Assembly (NCBI RefSeq): GCF_900143565.1
Contig: NZ_FREX01000008.1
Coordinates: 89,487-153,486, forward strand
DNA from: Pseudovibrio sp. Alg231-02
GTDB lineage: Bacteria > Pseudomonadota > Alphaproteobacteria > Rhizobiales > Stappiaceae
Direction: 5' to 3'
DNA: 64,000 nucleotides
The notes beneath the pieces were generated by a model. It made no database searches, had not been told where the DNA came from, and saw only the letters and a list, made by a program, of their open reading frames with translations. Position numbers and translations under genes: made by a program. This document shows positions 19,883-28,249 of this stretch, piece after piece (the stretch's first letter is position 1; every line of letters begins with the position of its first letter).

Positions 19883-20947
19883 ATGACAGAACCATCAAAT
19901 CAATCTGAAGTTAGCCCGGTTTTCTTCCCTGAAGCTCGATCAATAACAGTGAAACAAGTAGCTGAATGGGCTGGGGCGGAGATTGTTCGTGGTGATAGTG
20001 AGCTTGCCATTACTGGTGTTGCTCCTCTGGATGAAGGCGTACCCGGAACGCTTGTGTTCATCGATAATCCGAAATATCTGGATCAGCTTGAGAGCACGAA
20101 GGCAACAGCTTGTCTCGTGAGCAAAAAGCATGTCGACAAGGTGCCTGACGGCGTTGTGCCTTTGCTCGCCAAGGAACCGTACCGCTCACTGGCGAAAGTT
20201 CTGGCAGAGCTTTACCCAACCGCAATGCGGCCACTTCCGGTAACCAGCGAGACGTCTGTCAGTCCGCGGGCTTTTGTTGATGAGAGCGCGCAGCTGGGTG
20301 AAGGTGTTGTTGTTGAGGTTGGTGCTGTCATTGGCGCGCATGTGGTGATTGGGGCTGGATCTCGTGTTGGTCCCAATGCAGTGATCGCTGCCAATTGTCA
20401 GCTGGGCGAGAACTGCTCCATTGGAGCAAATTCCAGTTTGCAGCACGCAGTGCTTGGTGATCGTGTCATTATTCACCCAAACGTTAGCATAGGGCAGGAT
20501 GGCTTTGGGTTTGCGATGGGGCCAGGTGGACATATCAAGGTTCCCCAGCTGGGCCGAGTTGTGCTAGGAAATGATGTTGAAATTGGCGCTGGCTCCTGTA
20601 TAGACCGCGGTGCAAACCGTGATACGACTGTGGGTGATGGAACCAAGATTGATAATCAGGTTCAGGTTGGTCACAACGTTAATATCGGAAAGCATTGCGT
20701 CATTGTTTCTCAGGTAGGGATTTCTGGAAGTTCCAGCCTTGAGGATTATGTGGTTCTTGGCGGGCAGACCGGTGTTTCCGGGCACGTTCGCATTGGAATG
20801 GGCGCGCAAGTTGCTGGCGTAAGTGCTGTACACGACGATCTGGCGCCAGGTGGGCGTTATGGTGGTGTACCGGCACGGCCGATCCGTGAGTGGTTCAAGG
20901 AAATGACGGCGCTTCGCCGCCTGACCGCTCAAGGCGGCAAGAAATAA
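19883..20947 (+). CDS. lpxD: UDP-3-O-acylglucosamine N-acyltransferase
   Basis: Third step of lipid A synthesis, adding the second acyl chain from acyl-ACP to the amino group. The 354-residue protein has an N-terminal uridine-binding domain (residues about 20-110). A left-handed beta-helix follows, with repeated hexapeptides (VVEVGAVIGAHVVIGAGSRV) and the catalytic histidine expected in QVGHNVNIGKHC near residues 260-272. It starts ten bases after the bamA terminator, with AGGATC ahead of the ATG. Confidence 0.95.
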   Translation: MTEPSNQSEVSPVFFPEARSITVKQVAEWAGAEIVRGDSELAITGVAPLDEGVPGTLVFIDNPKYLDQLESTKATACLVSKKHVDKVPDGVVPLLAKEPYRSLAKVLAELYPTAMRPLPVTSETSVSPRAFVDESAQLGEGVVVEVGAVIGAHVVIGAGSRVGPNAVIAANCQLGENCSIGANSSLQHAVLGDRVIIHPNVSIGQDGFGFAMGPGGHIKVPQLGRVVLGNDVEIGAGSCIDRGANRDTTVGDGTKIDNQVQVGHNVNIGKHCVIVSQVGISGSSSLEDYVVLGGQTGVSGHVRIGMGAQVAGVSAVHDDLAPGGRYGGVPARPIREWFKEMTALRRLTAQGGKK

Positions 20948-21070
20948 CAGATTAGACCCGGGATCTGATCCCGATAGTTAACTAGATTGGCTGGTGAATG
21001 AGGAGGGCGTGTCCTCAGATGCTCCAAGTGAGACATATGCCAGTCAAACCGATATTGCTGAGGCATTATT

Positions 21071-21547
21071 ATGAGTGATGTAGAGACCAGAACACTTGAA
21101 AGCGCTGATATCATGCGGGTTATGGAGCTTTTGCCCCATCGTTATCCGTTTTTGATGATTGACCGTATCGTTGATATGGACGGCGACAACTCAGGTGTTG
21201 GTATTAAGAATGTAACCATCAATGAGCCACATTTTCAGGGGCATTTTCCAAGCCAGCCTGTAATGCCAGGTGTGTTGCTTATCGAAGCGATGGCTCAGAC
21301 TGCTGGTGCGCTTTGCGTCCATGGTCGTGAAAAGAAAGATGTGCCTTCTCTGGTTTACTTCATGACCATTGATAAGTGTAAGTTCCGCAAGCCTGTGGTT
21401 CCTGGTGATCAGGTGCACTTTCATGTGAAAAAAGTTCGTAACCGCGCGACCATCTGGAAGTTTGAAGGTGTTGCAATGGTAGACGGGCAGAAGGTTGCTG
21501 AAGCGGAAATCAGCGCAATGCTTGTCGATTCTGACGAGGCGAATTGA
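21071..21547 (+). CDS. fabZ: 3-hydroxyacyl-ACP dehydratase FabZ
   Basis: Dehydrates 3-hydroxyacyl-ACP in fatty acid elongation and so competes with LpxA for the same substrate, which explains its place among lpx genes. The 158-residue hot-dog protein has [14 protein letters not shown] near residue 19. The catalytic motif [19 protein letters not shown] lies near residues 55-75, with His and Glu. The stop codon is followed after eight bases by the lpxA start. Confidence 0.96.
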   Translation: MSDVETRTLESADIMRVMELLPHRYPFLMIDRIVDMDGDNSGVGIKNVTINEPHFQGHFPSQPVMPGVLLIEAMAQTAGALCVHGREKKDVPSLVYFMTIDKCKFRKPVVPGDQVHFHVKKVRNRATIWKFEGVAMVDGQKVAEAEISAMLVDSDEAN

Positions 21548-21555
21548 GGTCATTG

Positions 21556-22356
21556 ATGCAACAGATTCATCCCACCGCGATTATCGAGGATGGGGCCGTA
21601 CTTGGAGAGAATGTCAAGATCGGTCCTTACTGCATGGTGGGTCCCAAGGTAACCCTTGGCGATGATGTAGAGCTTGTTTCCCATGTGGTGATCGCTGGAC
21701 GGACAACGATCGGCGCCCGGTCGAAGGTCTACCCGTTTGCCAGCTTGGGGCATCAGCCGCAGGATCTGAAGTTTTCCGGCGAAGATACGCTACTGGAAAT
21801 CGGCGAAGACAATCAGATCCGCGAGCACTCCACTATGAACCCTGGCACTGCCGGCGGTGGTGGTGTGACGCGTGTTGGGAATGGCGGCCTGTTCATGATG
21901 GGTACTCATGTCGGGCATGACTGCATTGTGGGCAATAACGTTATTTTGGCCAACAACGCGACGCTTGCCGGGCATGTTGAGGTTGAAGATCATGTGATCT
22001 TTGGCGGACTGTCTGCTGTGCGTCAGTGGTGCCGTGTGGGTGCTCACTCCATCATTGGCGGTCTGACTGGTGTTGAGTTTGATGTGATCCCTTATGGGTC
22101 TGTGATTGGTGATCGTGCACGTCTTGCAGGGCTGAACCTGATTGGTTTGAAGCGCCGCAACTTTTCTCGCGAAGAAATCCACGCCCTGCGCGGTGCGTAT
22201 AAGGAGGTCTTCAACAGTGAAGAGGGTACGTTGCGTGCTCGTGCAGACATTGCGCGGACAAAGTACGCTGAATTTGAAGGTGTGCAGACGATGACGTCGT
22301 TCATGCTTGAAGATGAAAAGCGCCGCTTCTGTACGCCGCGCAACACCGGTGAATAA
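21556..22356 (+). CDS. lpxA: UDP-N-acetylglucosamine O-acyltransferase
   Basis: First committed step of lipid A synthesis: 3-O-acylation of UDP-GlcNAc. ATG 21556, with TGAGGT at 21545-21550, gives MQQIHPTAIIEDGAVLGENV, the usual LpxA start, and 266 residues. Hexapeptide repeats form a beta-helix; the catalytic histidine is in MGTHVGHDCIVGNN near residues 115-128. The C-terminal helical part contains RRNFSREEIHALRGAY. Linked by eight bases to fabZ. Confidence 0.96.
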   Translation: MQQIHPTAIIEDGAVLGENVKIGPYCMVGPKVTLGDDVELVSHVVIAGRTTIGARSKVYPFASLGHQPQDLKFSGEDTLLEIGEDNQIREHSTMNPGTAGGGGVTRVGNGGLFMMGTHVGHDCIVGNNVILANNATLAGHVEVEDHVIFGGLSAVRQWCRVGAHSIIGGLTGVEFDVIPYGSVIGDRARLAGLNLIGLKRRNFSREEIHALRGAYKEVFNSEEGTLRARADIARTKYAEFEGVQTMTSFMLEDEKRRFCTPRNTGE

Positions 22357-22373
22357 GGGTCTGTTTTGAATTC

Positions 22374-23243
22374 ATGGTGAAACAGGCACCTATTGCTGTG
22401 ATTGCTGGCGGTGGCGATTTGCCCGGTCTGGTCATTCGGTCTGCTATGGAACAAGGTCGCGATGTGGTGACCATCGCAATCAAGGGGGAGGCAGATGCCT
22501 CCCTTTCTGCGTTTAATCCCGTTGAACTTGGCTGGGGGCAGATCGGCAAACTGTTCTCAACGCTGAAATCTAACGGCGTTCAGGATGTGGTGTTGATCGG
22601 TGCTGTGCGGAAGCGGCCTGATTTCACATCAATCCTTGGTGATTTTGGGACGATTTGGCGTTTGCCGCGTATCATCAAGGCTGTTGTTGGCGGTGATGAT
22701 CATTTGCTGGTGAAGGTAGCCGGAATATTTGAACGAGAGGGATTGCACGTGGTTGGTGCTCATGAAGTTGCTCCGGGGCTGGTTGCTAGCCCAGGCCACG
22801 TGGCAGGGCCGAAGCCGGATGCTAAGGCTCTGAGTGATATGAAGCTTGCCATTGAGGCGGTGGATGCTGTGGGCCGATTGGATATCGGGCAGGGTGCTGT
22901 TGCTGTGGGTGCACGTGTTGTTGCTGTTGAGGGCGCTGAAGGCACTGACGCCATGCTTGAGCGTGTTGCTGGGTTGCGTGCCAATGGCCGTGTCCGGTCC
23001 AAAGGGGCTGCAGGTGTGCTTGTAAAGTGTTCTAAGCCTCAGCAGGACCTTCGTCTCGATATGCCGGGGATTGGGCCGCAAACCATCAAGAAGGCGGCTG
23101 AGGCGCAGCTGAAAGGCGTGTGTGTTGAGGCTGGGCGTGTGCTGGTTGCGCATCGTGATGAGGTTGAGCGCCTTTGCGATGAGCTGGGTGTTTTCCTTTA
23201 TGGCTGCGCACGTGATGAAGATTTTGAATCTGGTGAGCGCTAA
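22374..23243 (+). CDS. lpxI: UDP-2,3-diacylglucosamine pyrophosphatase LpxI
   Basis: Hydrolyses UDP-2,3-diacylglucosamine to lipid X, the step before LpxB. It is the LpxI (DUF1009) type used by alphaproteobacteria instead of LpxH. The 289-residue protein begins with a glycine-rich loop AVIAGGGDLPGLV. It has conserved LIGAVRKRPDF near residue 75 and a C-terminal domain with GVLVKCSKPQQDLRLDMPGI. It lies between lpxA and lpxB, 17 and 3 bases away, which supports the call. Confidence 0.93.
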   Translation: MVKQAPIAVIAGGGDLPGLVIRSAMEQGRDVVTIAIKGEADASLSAFNPVELGWGQIGKLFSTLKSNGVQDVVLIGAVRKRPDFTSILGDFGTIWRLPRIIKAVVGGDDHLLVKVAGIFEREGLHVVGAHEVAPGLVASPGHVAGPKPDAKALSDMKLAIEAVDAVGRLDIGQGAVAVGARVVAVEGAEGTDAMLERVAGLRANGRVRSKGAAGVLVKCSKPQQDLRLDMPGIGPQTIKKAAEAQLKGVCVEAGRVLVAHRDEVERLCDELGVFLYGCARDEDFESGER

Positions 23244-23246
23244 GGT

Positions 23247-24443
23247 ATGAGCGATTTGGAAGCTGTCAAACCCTTCAAGGTTTTCTTTGTTGTTGGTGAA
23301 GAGTCTGGTGATCAGCTCGGCGCGGAAGTCATAAAAGCTCTGCGGGCTTCGATTGGTGATCGTCTACAAGCCTGTGGTCTGGGCGGTGAGCGCATGGCGA
23401 CTCAAGGTGTGCAGTCGATCTTTCCGCTGCATGATATTGCTGTGATGGGCATTACGGCGGTGCTGGAACGTTTGCCGACAATTATTCGCCGTGTACATCA
23501 AACCGTTGATGCGGTTATTGCCGAGCAACCTGATTTGCTGCTGATCATCGACTCTCCGGATTTCACTCACAATGTGGCAAAGCGCGTGCGCAAAAAAGCG
23601 CCTCATATCCGAGTGGTGGACTATGTGAGCCCGTCTGTGTGGGCGTGGCGTCCGGGACGTGCGAAGAAGATGGCGGCATATGTGGATCAGCTGCTTGCTC
23701 TGTTGCCGTTTGAGCCTGAGGCTCACAAGCGCCTTGGTGGACCGCCCTGTGATTATGTGGGGCATCCGTTGATTGAGCGGCTTGCTGATTTGCGGCCGGC
23801 TCCGGGGGAGCGCGCAGAACTCGGTGCAGGCAGAAAGCAGTTGGTGGTGCTTCCGGGCTCCCGAACCAGCGAGGTTTCGCGGTTGCTGGAGCCGTTTGGC
23901 GAAGCAGTCGCTTTGATTTGTGCGCAAGATCCGAATGTGGATGTGATCATTCCAGCAGTGCCTCATCAGGAGCAGCGCATTCGCGATGGTGTGGCTTCCT
24001 GGAAGGTGCAGCCGCGTATTGTGACGGGTGAAGCGGAAAAGTTTGCGGCTTTGCGACAGGCAAATGCAGCGCTTGCGGCCAGCGGTACTGTGTCTTTGGA
24101 GCTGGCGATTGCTGGTGTGCCTATGGTTATAGCTTACAAGCTGGACTGGTTCTTCCGCCGCCTGAAGCAGATCAACCGGTTCGTCAAGATTGTTGCGGTG
24201 GACACCATTGTGCTGCCCAACCTTGTGCTTGGGGATCACAGCATCAAGGAATATATTGAGGACGAAGCGGACCCTGAAGTGCTCAGTCAGGCCGTACTTG
24301 CGCTGCTGTCTGATAGTCCAGAGCGGCGGGCGCAGCTGGACGCGTTCTCTCGTATTGATGAAAAGATGCGTTTGCCTGAAGGCGAAAGTCAGGCAGGCAA
24401 GGCTGCCCGGATTATTCTGGAAACGGCTGGAGTTTCAGCTTAG
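23247..24443 (+). CDS. lpxB: Lipid-A-disaccharide synthase
   Basis: Glycosyltransferase (GT19) that joins lipid X and UDP-diacylglucosamine to the lipid A disaccharide. The 398-residue protein has FFVVGEESGDQLG near residue 11. DYVSPSVWAWRPGRAKKM follows near 127-144, VGHPLIERL near 171, and the donor-binding SGTVSLELAIAGVPMV near 278-293. Last gene of the lpx run; terminator at 24541. Confidence 0.96.
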   Translation: MSDLEAVKPFKVFFVVGEESGDQLGAEVIKALRASIGDRLQACGLGGERMATQGVQSIFPLHDIAVMGITAVLERLPTIIRRVHQTVDAVIAEQPDLLLIIDSPDFTHNVAKRVRKKAPHIRVVDYVSPSVWAWRPGRAKKMAAYVDQLLALLPFEPEAHKRLGGPPCDYVGHPLIERLADLRPAPGERAELGAGRKQLVVLPGSRTSEVSRLLEPFGEAVALICAQDPNVDVIIPAVPHQEQRIRDGVASWKVQPRIVTGEAEKFAALRQANAALAASGTVSLELAIAGVPMVIAYKLDWFFRRLKQINRFVKIVAVDTIVLPNLVLGDHSIKEYIEDEADPEVLSQAVLALLSDSPERRAQLDAFSRIDEKMRLPEGESQAGKAARIILETAGVSA

Positions 24444-24540
24444 GTGCTTTTGAAAGTGATTCACTAAATGGGTGTAGCTCTTTGAAAACCAAGAGTCATT
24501 TGGTGTTATGCTTAAAGTGACGCTTTAAGCTGTAAGTTTA

Positions 24541-24569
24541 AAGGCCTGAAGAGATCTTCAGGCCTTTTT
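24541..24569. terminator. Terminator between lpxB and the exported-protein cluster
   Basis: AAGGCCTGAAGA (24541-24552) pairs perfectly with TCTTCAGGCCTT (24555-24566), then TTTG. TTTAAA precedes it, so it can serve both the plus-strand lpxB and the minus-strand gene ending at 24578. Confidence 0.8.
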
Positions 24570-24577
24570 GTATGATG

Positions 24578-25033
24578 TTAGTTGTCCAATACCTTGATGT
24601 GCAGTGTTCCGCGGCAGGTGCCGTCGGAGAAAACGCCGGACGCTTCCTGAGTGCCGACCAGACCTGTTGCAGCGAGTTCCACGTCAACAGGTGTTTTGGT
24701 TTCATCTCCCGGGAAAATGATCTCGTACTCGTTCTCGATTGAGAAGATGCCCCCGCTGACGCTGCCACCAATGGCGATGACCAGAATGTCGTGGCCTTTG
24801 TCCGTGCCGCGTTTAAGCGTGTCATTGGTGGAGTCCGGGTGATCCTTGGTTGTGAAACCTTCACCGTAGCGCTTTTCGCAGGTTCCATCATCTGGACTGC
24901 CGTCTGTCATGGAGAGATTGGAGAAGGTGATTGTTTTATCGCCGGGCCCCAGCCTTTGTGCGACGGCCAGAGCAGCGGTGCTGGTGATGGCTAGTGCCGT
25001 GAAGGCGATTGTGGTCAGGAGCAGTGTTTTCAT
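24578..25033 (-). CDS. Two-cysteine exported protein, paralogue 1
   Basis: A 151-residue protein with an N-terminal signal peptide (MKTLLLTTIAFTALAITSTA, cleavage likely near AAL/AVA). The mature part has the features shared by this cluster: DGSPDDGTCEKRYGEGF, KGHDI, GGIFSIENEYEIIFPGD and SGVFSDGTCRG. It has exactly two cysteines, in the CEKRYG and GTCRG motifs, suggesting one disulphide in the periplasm or outside the cell. I do not recognise a named family; function unknown. It is the last of six minus-strand paralogues between lpxB and gltA. Confidence 0.85.
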   Translation of the reverse strand: MKTLLLTTIAFTALAITSTAALAVAQRLGPGDKTITFSNLSMTDGSPDDGTCEKRYGEGFTTKDHPDSTNDTLKRGTDKGHDILVIAIGGSVSGGIFSIENEYEIIFPGDETKTPVDVELAATGLVGTQEASGVFSDGTCRGTLHIKVLDN

Positions 25034-25079
25034 TGTTCTATCCGTCCCGTATCGTTGGGTGGTATGACGCGGTGTTGTA

Positions 25080-25547
25080 TCATTTAAGTTGTGTTTTCTT
25101 CAGCAGTGTCATCACTGTTGAGCCGCGACACGTCCCGTCAGAGAAGACCCCAGTCGCTTGCGTTTCGCCTGTGATCCCTGTTGCCATCAGCTGAAAGTTG
25201 ACAGGTTTGCTTTGTATGTCCTGCGGGAAGGTGATGATGTATTCATTCTCCACTGAGTACAGGCCACTTTCCAAGCTGCCGCCTATATGGATCATTTTGA
25301 TCTCATGCCCCTCATAGGTGATGAAATTGCGGTGCTCTGCGAGGGAGCCTGGATGATTCTTAACCGTGAAGCCATTGGCATATCTTTTCGCGCAGATCCC
25401 GTTGTCCGGACTTCCGTCCACCAGTTACAGGTCGGTGAATGCGGAAAACTTGTCGCCGCGCCCCAATCGCAGGCTCATCGCGTCTGCGCTGATGCTTGTG
25501 AGCGTCAGGGCTGTCAGGGATATGACTGTGCAAAGGGCGGCTTTCAT
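25080..25547 (-). pseudogene. Two-cysteine exported protein, paralogue 2, interrupted by an in-frame stop
   Basis: Read from ATG at 25545-25547, a signal peptide (MKAALCTVISLTALTLTSIS) and the conserved FTDL segment are followed at codon 41 by TAA (25425-25427), then immediately by VDGSPDNGICAKRYANGF and the full family core to 25080. The stop takes the place of the serine or threonine present in the paralogues. Without it the frame would give 154 residues, the family length. The downstream part has both cysteines and SGVFSDGTC-like TGVFSDGTCRG. It is either a recent nonsense pseudogene or a read-through site. A GTG at 25421 could restart translation but without a signal peptide. Confidence 0.75.
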
Positions 25548-25559
25548 CGGGCTCGGGTC

Positions 25560-26015
25560 CTACTGCTGGGCCGATTGAATGGTGACCTTGCCGCGGCACG
25601 TGCCATCCGAGAACACGCCTGAGGCTGTTCCGCTGCCAATCAGGCCGGTTGCGAACATCTTCACATCAATTGTTTCTTTGTGCTCGTCATTGGGGAAGAT
25701 GATCTCGTATTCATTTTCGATGGACAGGATGCCATCCCCAATGGTGCCTCCGGTGGAGGAGATGATGATGTCGTGGCCTTCTGTCGTCGTCTTTTGAGCG
25801 TTTGGTGAAGACGTGTCGGGATGGTCTGCGGTTTTGTAACCTGTTCCGTAGCGTTTTGCGCAGGTGCCGTCGTCAGGCGTGCCGTCTGCCAATGTCAGCT
25901 CGGAGAATGTGACGGATTCATTGTCACTGCCCAGACTGTGATCGTCTGCCAGGGCCGTGCTGCTGACATAGGCAATTGCGCCAAGGCTTGCTGCTGCACA
26001 GAGATATTTCTTCAT
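25560..26015 (-). CDS. Two-cysteine exported protein, paralogue 3
   Basis: A 151-residue exported protein starting at ATG 26015 (MKKYLCAAASLGAIAYVSST), with signal peptide cleavage likely at ALA-DD. The core reads FSELTLADGTPDDGTCAKRY, EGHDI, GDGILSIENEYEIIFPND and SGVFSDGTCRG. It is closest to paralogues 1 and 2. Mature cysteines: two, at the conserved places. A 177-base stretch covering its start and leader (25983-26159) is repeated at 27372-27548. Upstream in-frame GTG codons are rejected as start. Function unknown. Confidence 0.85.
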   Translation of the reverse strand: MKKYLCAAASLGAIAYVSSTALADDHSLGSDNESVTFSELTLADGTPDDGTCAKRYGTGYKTADHPDTSSPNAQKTTTEGHDIIISSTGGTIGDGILSIENEYEIIFPNDEHKETIDVKMFATGLIGSGTASGVFSDGTCRGKVTIQSAQQ

Positions 26016-26159
26016 GGGTGCCACCACTTGTTATTTTTCAGGCTTAAAACCGCTCAAAGAGTAGTCCTGCTGCGTTAACGTAGATGTTTTTGCTGAGCTT
26101 CGATTTTCTTTAGGATGAAGAATGAGTTTTGGGGATGCTGCTGGATTTAGCCAGTTTCT
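25983..26159. repeat. Leader duplication, copy 1 (start and upstream region of paralogue 3)
   Basis: This stretch aligns over its whole 177 bases with 27372-27548. The best-kept blocks are TAGTCCTGCTGCGTTAA (26062-26078 and 27451-27467) and a 23-base identical block at 26102-26124 and 27491-27513. It contains the first codons and presumably the promoter of paralogue 3 on the minus strand. Confidence 0.8.
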
Positions 26160-26334
26160 AATGCACTACGCATAAACATCCGTGAAAACTGAAGATTTAC
26201 GCAGTGCAGGGGCTGGAAAATCCAGGGCTTATGATAGGCTATGCTCTTCATTGCATTGATGCATCGTGGGTTTTCGCCTGTCGTGTTTGTTTTGAGAATG
26301 AGTGTGCAGGTCAGCTACAGATTTTGAGGTTTTT

Positions 26335-26820
26335 ATGAAAGTCAGAGACGCGGTTCTGGTCGATGCTGAAGAAATCAGCGTTTTTTTGCAGGAACTTGCT
26401 GCGTTAGGAAAGCGCAGTTTGCCGAGTGATGAGACCTATGTGATCTCTCAGTACATTGCTCATGCAGATAATATCCGCTGTTCTGTGGTTGAAGATGTGG
26501 ACGGGACCCTGCTTGGGCTGCAGATCCTGAAACGGGCATCAGAGGGCAACACTTATGGTGTGACGCCGGGTTGGGGCATGATCGGCACCCATGTGCGCCC
26601 GAGTGCAGGGCGCCGCGGTGTCGGGCGGGCCTTGTTTGCTGCAACGCTTGATGCTGCCAGACAAGCCGGGCTTGAGAAGATTGATGCCACGATTGGTGCC
26701 TCCAACCCGGAGGGGCTGGGTTATTATGAGGCGGTTGGCTTTCGCACCTATAAGACCAACGAGAGTTCTGTCAGTAAATGTTTTGAGCTGACTGAGGCAA
26801 CTGCGCCTGTCCAGAAATGA
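26335..26820 (+). CDS. GNAT-family N-acetyltransferase
   Basis: A 161-residue acetyltransferase of the GNAT fold. The acetyl-CoA-binding motif A is seen as GTHVRPSAGRRGVGRALFAA near residues 83-102. It is followed by ATIGASNPEGLGYYEAVGF, the usual beta-4/alpha-4 region. ATG 26335 has GAGG at 26326-26329; an earlier in-frame start is rejected. The substrate is unknown. It is the only plus-strand gene inside the exported-protein cluster. Its stop TGA (26818-26820) abuts the stop of the convergent gene with no gap and no terminator. The upstream gap from 26160 holds nothing else recognisable. Confidence 0.85.
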   Translation: MKVRDAVLVDAEEISVFLQELAALGKRSLPSDETYVISQYIAHADNIRCSVVEDVDGTLLGLQILKRASEGNTYGVTPGWGMIGTHVRPSAGRRGVGRALFAATLDAARQAGLEKIDATIGASNPEGLGYYEAVGFRTYKTNESSVSKCFELTEATAPVQK

Positions 26821-27306
26821 TCATTTGACGCCGACGACAGAGAACCTCCCGGAGCAGATGCCATCTGAGAAGACGCCGGTGAAGATTTTGGAGTTCACGA
26901 AGCCGGTTATGAACTGGGTGTTCTCGACTTCTTCGCCCGGATCATTGGGGAAGGTGATGAGGACTTGCGAGTGTTCGGCATAAATGCCGTCACCGCGCAG
27001 TTCACTGCGGGCATAAAGGGAGAATTTGTGCCCTTTGTCGCTGACAAACTGTCCGCGCCGTCCGTTTGGATCGGGGTAGACAGTGTATCCGTTGCCATAG
27101 CGCTCTTTACAGAACTCAACACCAACTGCATCTGTCAGGACTGTCAGGTTCTGGATGGCGATCTGCCGTGATACAGACAGGCGTTTCAGGTCTGTGAAGG
27201 GATTGCCCCGGTTGTCGCGGTGGGTGATCTGAGCGTTAGCTTGCCCCAGCATCCCAATGGTGAGGATGAGAGCTACACCGGACTGTTTCAGTTTTGTAAG
27301 GCGCAT
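26821..27306 (-). CDS. Two-cysteine exported protein, paralogue 4
   Basis: A 161-residue exported protein. ATG 27306 has GGGAG seven bases ahead and gives MRLTKLKQSGVALILTIGML with a signal peptide ending near ANA-Q. The core contains LTVLTDAVGVEFCKERYGNG, DKGHKFSLY, GDGIYAEHSQVLITFPND and TGVFSDGICSG. It keeps the two conserved cysteines. With paralogue 5 it forms a sub-group that has AEH where paralogues 1-3 have IEN or VEN. Both carry similar leaders (AAACCTG.TG upstream of the start). Function unknown. Confidence 0.85.
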   Translation of the reverse strand: MRLTKLKQSGVALILTIGMLGQANAQITHRDNRGNPFTDLKRLSVSRQIAIQNLTVLTDAVGVEFCKERYGNGYTVYPDPNGRRGQFVSDKGHKFSLYARSELRGDGIYAEHSQVLITFPNDPGEEVENTQFITGFVNSKIFTGVFSDGICSGRFSVVGVK

Positions 27307-27319
27307 GTCTACTCCCATT

Positions 27320-27403
27320 TCAAACCTGCTGTGCCTGACCTCTCGTCCCGGATCTGTCGAGGACAGGACTGAGGCTTGTTGCTGCACAGAAAATCTTCTT
27401 CAT
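27320..27403 (-). pseudogene. Remnant 5' end of a seventh paralogue
   Basis: From ATG 27403 this frame encodes MKKIFCAATSLSPVLDRS and ends at TGA 27320. The first ten residues match the start of paralogue 3 (MKKYLCAAASL), and the upstream DNA matches its leader. After codon 12 the similarity stops, and 14 bases downstream paralogue 4 begins. It is therefore the leftover of a duplicated copy whose body was deleted or replaced. Confidence 0.65.
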
Positions 27404-27548
27404 GGGGAGCTTCCACTCGTTGCTGTTCAGGCCTCACGACCCGCAAAGAATAGTCCTGCTGCGTTAATGTAAATGCTCTGGGTTCAATTTGATTTTCTTT
27501 AGGATGAAGAATGTGTTTCGTGTGACTGTCCGGATTTAGTCAATTTCT
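27372..27548. repeat. Leader duplication, copy 2
   Basis: Second copy of the 177-base leader and gene start described at 25983-26159. It sits between paralogue 5 (ending 27569) and paralogue 4 (starting 27306), so it may now provide the promoter for paralogue 4. Confidence 0.8.
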
Positions 27549-27568
27549 CGAAGCAGCGTTTTGCGGGA

Positions 27569-28054
27569 TCATTTGGCGGCTACGACGGAGAAGTGCCCGG
27601 TACAGACGCCATCAGAGAAGACGCCGCTGAACATCTTGGAGTTGACGAAGCCGGTGATGAAGGCAGTCACCTCGACCTCTACGTCTGGGGCATTGTGGAA
27701 GGTGATCAGCAGTTTTGAGTGTTCTGCATAAATGCCATCCTGACGCCACTCACTGCGATCGTAGAGGGAGACTTTGTCGTTCATCTTGCTGATAAACTGC
27801 CCTTGTTTCCCGTTTCGGTCAGGAAAAATGGTGCCGCCTTTGCCATAACGTCCCTCGCAAAACTCAATTCCCACGGCATCAGTCAGGACTGTCAGGTTGT
27901 CAATTAAGACTTGCCGTGTTGGAAGCGCGCGCTTCATGTCGGAAAATGGATTGGCCTTATTGACGCGATTGACGATCTGACTGCTGGCTGGCCCCAGCAT
28001 TCCAAAGGTGATGAGGAGGACAACACCGGACTGCTTCAGCTTTTTAACTCGCAT
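27569..28054 (-). CDS. Two-cysteine exported protein, paralogue 5
   Basis: A 161-residue exported protein, the closest relative of paralogue 4 and the same length. ATG 28054 gives MRVKKLKQSGVVLLITFGML, signal peptide ending near ASS-Q. The core reads LTVLTDAVGIEFCEGRYGKG, QDGIYAEHSKLLITF and SGVFSDGVCTG. The GH of other members is replaced by ND (MNDKVSLYDRSEW). Two conserved cysteines. Upstream in the 28055-28249 gap there is a short CTGTCT simple repeat (28199-28222) and nothing else recognised. Confidence 0.85.
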   Translation of the reverse strand: MRVKKLKQSGVVLLITFGMLGPASSQIVNRVNKANPFSDMKRALPTRQVLIDNLTVLTDAVGIEFCEGRYGKGGTIFPDRNGKQGQFISKMNDKVSLYDRSEWRQDGIYAEHSKLLITFHNAPDVEVEVTAFITGFVNSKMFSGVFSDGVCTGHFSVVAAK

Positions 28055-28249
28055 GCTTTCTCTCGTTTTAAACCTGTTGCGTCCCATCTTTTATGCCTGA
28101 ACGGTCAGGATTGGTGCGGCTGCGAAATGCTGTTGGACGATGAGCCTGATGTGCCCTTTGCTCCGAACCATTTCGGTTTGGGGAACCTCTCAGAATATCT
28201 GTCTCTGTCTCTGTCTGTGTCAGTTCAACGGAACGGTGGTGAGCGGGCT

